Shown here piece by piece: positions 60,192-64,000 of a stretch of 64,000 bases of DNA. The translations under genes were made by a program, and so were the position numbers. The notes beneath the pieces were generated by a model. It did no database searches and had not been told where the DNA came from. It was given only the letters and a program-made list of their open reading frames with translations. Each line of letters opens with the position of its first letter. Within the stretch, counting starts at the first letter, position 1. Source of the DNA: Eubacteriales bacterium (GTDB lineage Bacteria; Bacillota; Clostridia; Lachnospirales; Lachnospiraceae); NCBI GenBank assembly GCA_030524455.1, contig JAUNGT010000014.1, positions 1 to 64,000 of the forward strand, in the 5' to 3' direction.

Positions 60192-60623
60192 ATGGTCAAG
60201 GAGAGCTGGAGCGCGGAGGATACCTTCGCGTTTGGCCGGGAGCTGGGGCGCAGAGCACAGCCCGGCGACGTATATACGCTGGTCGGGGATCTGGGTGTGG
60301 GGAAAACCGTACTGACTCAGGGACTGGCCGAAGGGCTGGGGATCGGAGAACCTGTGAACAGCCCCACTTTCACGATCGTGCAGGTTTACGAGGAGGGGCG
60401 TCTGCCCCTTTACCATTTTGATGTATATCGGATCGGGGATGTGTCCGAGATGGACGAAATCGGCTACGAGGACTATTTTTACGGGGATGGTGTCTGCCTG
60501 ATCGAGTGGGCTAACCTGGTGGAGGAGATACTGCCGGAGCATTACACACAGATCCGGATAGAGAAGGATTTGGAAAAGGGTTTTGATTACCGCAGAATAA
60601 CCGTGACGGAGGTGGGCGCATGA
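60192..60623 (+). CDS. tsaE: tRNA t6A biosynthesis ATPase TsaE
   Basis: ATG 60192 lies 6 bases after AAGAGG (a GTG at 60186 is less likely). The 143-residue P-loop protein (VGDLGVGKTVLTQGLAEGLG; NSPTFTIVQVYEEGRLPLYH, then FDVYRIGDVSEMDEIGYEDY, LIEWANLV) energises the TsaB-TsaD complex that makes N6-threonylcarbamoyladenosine at position 37 of ANN-reading tRNAs. First gene of a run with tsaB, rimI and tsaD, as in many Firmicutes. Its stop overlaps tsaB by 4 bases. Confidence 0.95.
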   Translation: MVKESWSAEDTFAFGRELGRRAQPGDVYTLVGDLGVGKTVLTQGLAEGLGIGEPVNSPTFTIVQVYEEGRLPLYHFDVYRIGDVSEMDEIGYEDYFYGDGVCLIEWANLVEEILPEHYTQIRIEKDLEKGFDYRRITVTEVGA

Positions 60624-61369
60624 GAATCCTGGGCCTGGACAGCTCCGGCCTGGTGGCCGGGGTGGCGCTTGTGGAGGACAGTCTGCTGATTGGGGAATAT
60701 ACGACGGATTACAAAAAAACGCACTCGCAGACGCTGCTTCCCATGCTGGACGAACTGAAAAGGATGGTGGAGCTGGATCTGCATACCATCGATGCGATTG
60801 CCGTGGCCGCCGGCCCGGGCTCCTTCACCGGCCTGCGGATCGGCTCTGCCACCGCAAAGGGGCTGGGGCTGGCGCTGGATATTCCGGTGGCGGCGGTGCC
60901 TACGGTGGACGCGCTGGCCTACAACCTTTACGGTGCGGGCGGGCTGATCTGCCCTCTGATGGATGCCAGGAGGGGGCAGGTTTATACGGGAATTTATACC
61001 TTCGCGGAAGGGAAGCTGCAGATTTTGAAGGAGCAGTGCGCCATGGCCGTGGAGGAGCTGGCAGAGGAGCTTGGCCGGCTTGCGGAAAAGAGAGGGCAGG
61101 AAATCATTTTCCTGGGCGACGGCGTGCCGGTCTACAGAGAAAAAATGCAGGAAATCCTGCATGTACCGCATTATTTTGCTCCGGCAAGCTGCAACCGGCA
61201 GCGGGCGGCCTGTGTGGCTGTGCTGGGAGAGGAATATGCGAGGGCAGGACGGCTGATGAGCGCCGATGTTTTTGCGCCGGAGTACCTGCGGCTGTCCCAG
61301 GCGGAGCGGGAGCGCATGGAGGCGGACGAGGCGCATCGGGAGCTGATGCGCGCCGGGATTACGAGGTGA
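60620..61369 (+). CDS. tsaB: tRNA t6A biosynthesis protein TsaB
   Basis: 249 residues of the ASKHA fold, an inactive paralogue of TsaD that dimerises with it. Hallmarks are ILGLDSSGLVAGVALVED, KTHSQTLLPMLDELKR, VAAGPGSFTGLRIGSATAKG and MDARRGQVYTGIY. ATG 60620 overlaps the tsaE stop (ATGA). The end overlaps rimI in GTGA. Confidence 0.95.
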   Translation: MRILGLDSSGLVAGVALVEDSLLIGEYTTDYKKTHSQTLLPMLDELKRMVELDLHTIDAIAVAAGPGSFTGLRIGSATAKGLGLALDIPVAAVPTVDALAYNLYGAGGLICPLMDARRGQVYTGIYTFAEGKLQILKEQCAMAVEELAEELGRLAEKRGQEIIFLGDGVPVYREKMQEILHVPHYFAPASCNRQRAACVAVLGEEYARAGRLMSADVFAPEYLRLSQAERERMEADEAHRELMRAGITR

Positions 61370-61848
61370 ACGGGGCGGACGGCCTGCGGCTTGTCTGCCT
61401 GACCGCAGAGGATGCAGCGGCGGCAGCCGCGCTGGAGGCATCCTGCCTGGCGGAGGCCTGGAGCCTGTCTGCCTGGGAGAGCGCCCTCGCGGACCCAAAT
61501 GCCTGCTATGCGGGAGCCTGGGCCGGGGAGAAGCTCGTCGGCTGCTGCGGTCTTTGGCAGTCCTTTGAGGAAGCGGACATCTGCAATGTGGCGGTGGACG
61601 CAGGCTTTCGCAGACAGGGCATCGGACGGCGCCTTTTGCTTTTTCTGATGGAGGAGGGGCGCAAAAGAGGCGTGCGGGATTATACGTTGGAAGTCAGAAG
61701 CTCCAATGAAGCGGCGATCGGGCTTTACCGGGAGCTGGGCTTTCTGGAGGAGGGACGTCGTCCCTGCTTTTATGACCATCCCCGGGAGGACGCCCTTATA
61801 TTATGGAAGAGACAGGAAGCGCATGAAATAGTTTCCGGTTCCGTTTGA
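61366..61848 (+). CDS. rimI: ribosomal protein S18 alanine N-acetyltransferase RimI
   Basis: 160 residues from GTG 61366, overlapping the tsaB stop (GTGA). A GNAT fold: acetyl-CoA site VAVDAGFRRQGIGRRLLLFL, then VRSSNEAAIGLYRELGFLEE and RRPCFYDHPREDALILWKR. RimI acetylates the N-terminus of S18 and often sits in tsa operons. The start is inferred from coupling, because no strong ribosome-binding site is present (GGATTACGAG). Confidence 0.9.
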   Translation: MNGADGLRLVCLTAEDAAAAAALEASCLAEAWSLSAWESALADPNACYAGAWAGEKLVGCCGLWQSFEEADICNVAVDAGFRRQGIGRRLLLFLMEEGRKRGVRDYTLEVRSSNEAAIGLYRELGFLEEGRRPCFYDHPREDALILWKRQEAHEIVSGSV

Positions 61849-61922
61849 ACGCAAAATCAGGTATATTGTTGTTTAGAGAAAACGGAAGGACGGCCGCAGA
61901 CGAAACGGCCGGGGAGGTTGTC

Positions 61923-62168
61923 ATGCGCACCTATCAGGAAGATCGGAAAACGGTGAAGACTGTGCTCTGCAACGGTTGTGGGCGGGAGCTGAGAGTGGAA
62001 AAGGGAATCCTTCGGGAGGGCTGCTTTGCGGCAGACTATCCGTTCGGCTATTTCAGCTCCAGAGACGGCCAGCGGGTCAGCTTCGACCTGTGTGAGGAAT
62101 GCTTTTCATCGATGCTGGCGCGGTTTCGGGTGCCGGCTGAGGTGACAGAGCAGAACGAGTTTTTATAA
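61923..62168 (+). CDS. small protein with two cysteine pairs (putative zinc ribbon)
   Basis: ATG 61923 follows GGGGAGGTTGTC. 81 residues with CNGCGREL near residue 16 and CEECFSSM near 60, a C-x2-C ... C-x2-C arrangement that could bind zinc. The middle part (GILREGCFAADYPFGYFSSR, DGQRVSFDLCEECF) is hydrophilic. I do not recognise a named family with certainty. It lies within the tRNA-maturation operon between rimI and rnz, so a link to tRNA or RNA processing is possible. Confidence 0.7.
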   Translation: MRTYQEDRKTVKTVLCNGCGRELRVEKGILREGCFAADYPFGYFSSRDGQRVSFDLCEECFSSMLARFRVPAEVTEQNEFL

Positions 62169-62179
62169 AAGGGAAAAAT

Positions 62180-63097
62180 ATGCTGGAAGTTTGTCTTTTG
62201 GGGACCGGCGGGATGATGCCGCTGCCGTATCGGTGGCTCACCTCCCTGATGGTTCGGTATAATGGAAAAAGTATTTTGATTGACTGCGGTGAGGGCACCC
62301 AGATCGCGATGAAGGAGAAGGGGTGGAGCCCCAAGCCGATCGACGTGATCTGTTTTACCCATTTTCATGCGGACCATATCAGCGGATTGCCGGGGATGCT
62401 TTTGACGATGGGGAACGCGGAGCGGACGGAACCGCTGACGCTCATTGGCCCCAGGGGGCTTACCAGGACGGTGAACGCTCTGCGGGTGATCGCGCCGGAG
62501 CTGCCCTTTGAGATCCGCTGCGTGGAGATCGAGGAAAACGAGCAGGCCTTTTTGTTTGACGGCCTGCGCATCGAGGCCTATCGGGTCAACCACAACGTGC
62601 TTTGCTACGGCTACAGCCTTTCGATCGAAAGAGCCGGCCGGTTCCAGCTTGACAGAGCCGAGGCGCTGGGAATCGAGAAACGTTTCTGGAACCGCCTGCA
62701 GAAAGGCGAGACGGTGGAGATTGACGGGAAAACCTACACGCCGGATATGGTGATGGGGGCGCCCCGCAAAGGCCTCCGGGTAACCTACTGCACGGATACC
62801 AGACCCACCGAGAGCATTGTAAAATACGCTTCGGGAGCGGATCTGTTTATCTGCGAGGGCATGTACGGAGAGCCGGAAAAAAAGGACAAGGCCAGGGAGC
62901 ATAAGCACATGACCTTTCTGGAGGCTGCGGAGCTTGCCCGACGCGCCCGGCCGGCGCGGATGTGGCTGACCCATTACAGTCCCTCGCTGGTGAGGCCGGA
63001 GGAATTCATGGGCGGCGTCCGCCGGATTTTCCCGGAGAGCTATGCGGCAAAGGACGGCTGGACGCAGGATTTGAGGTTTGAGGACGAAGAAGAATGA
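62180..63097 (+). CDS. rnz: ribonuclease Z
   Basis: Removes the 3' trailer of tRNA precursors that lack an encoded CCA. That fits this genome, since none of the tRNAs in this window encodes CCA. 305 residues of the beta-lactamase fold: [17 protein letters not shown] at the start, the metal motif [57 protein letters not shown] and TWLTHYS-like [12 protein letters not shown] 62180 follows AAAAGGGAAAAAT. Its stop overlaps tsaD (ATGA). Confidence 0.95.
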   Translation: MLEVCLLGTGGMMPLPYRWLTSLMVRYNGKSILIDCGEGTQIAMKEKGWSPKPIDVICFTHFHADHISGLPGMLLTMGNAERTEPLTLIGPRGLTRTVNALRVIAPELPFEIRCVEIEENEQAFLFDGLRIEAYRVNHNVLCYGYSLSIERAGRFQLDRAEALGIEKRFWNRLQKGETVEIDGKTYTPDMVMGAPRKGLRVTYCTDTRPTESIVKYASGADLFICEGMYGEPEKKDKAREHKHMTFLEAAELARRARPARMWLTHYSPSLVRPEEFMGGVRRIFPESYAAKDGWTQDLRFEDEEE

Positions 63098-64000
63098 CAC
63101 AGACAAAAGAGAAGGATGTGCTGATTTTAGCGATAGAGAGCTCCTGCGACGAGACGGCCGCCGCGGTGGTGAAAAACGGCCGCGAGGTGCTTTCCAATGT
63201 TATTTATTCCCAGATCGATCTGCATACCCTTTACGGGGGCGTGGTGCCGGAGATTGCCTCCCGCAAGCATATCGAAAAGATCAACCAGGTGATCAAAAAA
63301 GCGCTGGCGGACGCGGGCGTTTCTCTGGAACAGATCACGGCGGTAGCGGTCACCTGCGGTCCCGGCCTGGTGGGCGCTCTTTTGGTAGGCGTGGCGGAGG
63401 CCAAGGCCATCGCCTTTGCGGCGGACAAGCCTCTGGTGGGCGTCCATCATATTGAAGGCCATATCTGCGCCAATTATATTGAAAACAAGGAGCTGGAGCC
63501 GCCTTTTTTGTGCCTGGTGGTGTCCGGCGGCCATTCCCACCTGGTGATGGTGAAGGATTACGGCGAATATGAGATTCTGGGACGCACCCGGGATGATGCC
63601 GCGGGGGAGGCCTTTGATAAGGTAGCCCGGGCCATCGGTCTGGGCTACCCCGGCGGGCCGAAAATAGACCGCGTTTCCAATGACGGCAATCCGGAGGCGA
63701 TCGCCTTTCCGCGCGCCAAAATCGCGGACAACGTGTATGATTTCAGCTTCAGCGGTCTGAAATCCGCTGTCCTCAACTATTTAAACGGCTGCCGGATGAA
63801 GGATATCGCCGTGAACCAGGCGGACGTGGCCGCTTCCTTCCAGAAGGCGGTGGTGGACGTGCTCGTGGGACATTCCATGGACGCGGTGGCCCGATACGGT
63901 GTGGACAGGTTCGCCATTGCCGGTGGCGTGGCCTCAAACAGCCATTTGCGTGCGGCGCTGGAGGAGGCCTGCGCAGAGCGCGGCGTGCGGTTTTACCGTC
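63094..64000 (+). CDS. tsaD: tRNA threonylcarbamoyltransferase TsaD (3' end beyond the window)
   Basis: The catalytic subunit joining threonylcarbamoyl-AMP to A37 of tRNA. The 302 visible residues contain [34 protein letters not shown], the [11 protein letters not shown] phosphate loop, the metal-binding [13 protein letters not shown] (H-x3-H), [29 protein letters not shown] and [14 protein letters not shown]. About 340 residues are expected, so some 35-40 lie past the right edge. ATG 63094 overlaps the rnz stop. Confidence 0.97.
   Translation, partial: MTQTKEKDVLILAIESSCDETAAAVVKNGREVLSNVIYSQIDLHTLYGGVVPEIASRKHIEKINQVIKKALADAGVSLEQITAVAVTCGPGLVGALLVGVAEAKAIAFAADKPLVGVHHIEGHICANYIENKELEPPFLCLVVSGGHSHLVMVKDYGEYEILGRTRDDAAGEAFDKVARAIGLGYPGGPKIDRVSNDGNPEAIAFPRAKIADNVYDFSFSGLKSAVLNYLNGCRMKDIAVNQADVAASFQKAVVDVLVGHSMDAVARYGVDRFAIAGGVASNSHLRAALEEACAERGVRFYR

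Overview
The window looks like a chromosome segment of a Gram-positive, spore-forming, anaerobic Clostridia member, most likely Lachnospiraceae. The evidence is SpoVAE, a small Asn/Gln-rich protein behind a sigma-G-like promoter, families largely confined to Clostridia (DUF4364, DUF5721, DUF1836, DUF975), Firmicutes-style ribosome-binding sites (GGAGG) and vegetative promoters (TTGACA/TATAAT). Most of it is GC-rich and collinear housekeeping DNA. The first ~1 kb is clearly more AT-rich and holds a membrane protein of the HAAS type and a deleted Rpn-family nuclease remnant.

Layout. 1-1.7 kb: AT-rich left edge. 1.8-5.6 kb: secA and prfB. 5.6-8.4 kb (minus strand): two membrane proteins, tRNA-Arg, a MATE exporter. 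8.5-11.2 kb: the 47-residue spore-type protein, an RNA methyltransferase, rdgB and a phosphodiesterase. 11.2-11.9 kb: a six-tRNA array behind a consensus promoter. 12.0-17.3 kb: a YkgJ-like protein, then a three-gene DNA-repair module (radical SAM protein with helix-hairpin-helix, DUF4130 partner, RecB-nuclease/XPD-helicase fusion) whose promoter carries two LexA-box-like sequences; endonuclease IV converges on it. 18.5-31 kb: GH13 enzyme, cutC, CmpB-type membrane protein, SNF2 helicase, rarA, a phosphodiesterase, DUF4364, a radical SAM protein, malic enzyme. 31-37.4 kb: tRNA-Trp, a regulator, DUF3810, a lone spoVAE, rpmE, DUF1385, prmC, prfA. 37.5-42.1 kb: a beta-glucoside operon (licT-type antiterminator, PTS IIBCA, 6-phospho-beta-glucosidase) behind a RAT antiterminator sequence. 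42-49.8 kb: M18 peptidase, PRTase-like protein, second MATE, tRNA-Val and tRNA-Ala, an orphan substrate-binding lipoprotein, DUF1836, cold-shock protein, YerC, amidohydrolase.

49.8-59.6 kb is the accessory part. An IS1634-family element (49892-51988, 17-bp terminal repeats) sits between two copies of a 133-bp target duplication that regenerates both divergent promoters it interrupted. Next come an Lsa-like ABC-F protein with an attenuator-type leader, a 189-bp inverted-repeat element, and a vanG-like gene set (vanR, vanS, vanW, D-Ala:D-Ser ligase, a serine-acetyltransferase-like protein, and a racemase with the Asn typical of VanT serine racemases) that has no D,D-peptidase gene. The right end (59.7-64 kb) is the t6A/tRNA-maturation operon tsaE-tsaB-rimI-(zinc protein)-rnz-tsaD, with tsaD running off the edge.

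The two parts most worth following are the putatively SOS-controlled repair module and the incomplete vanG-like cluster with its split acetyltransferase/racemase arrangement. All assignments come from reading the sequence and from family knowledge; no database search was run.
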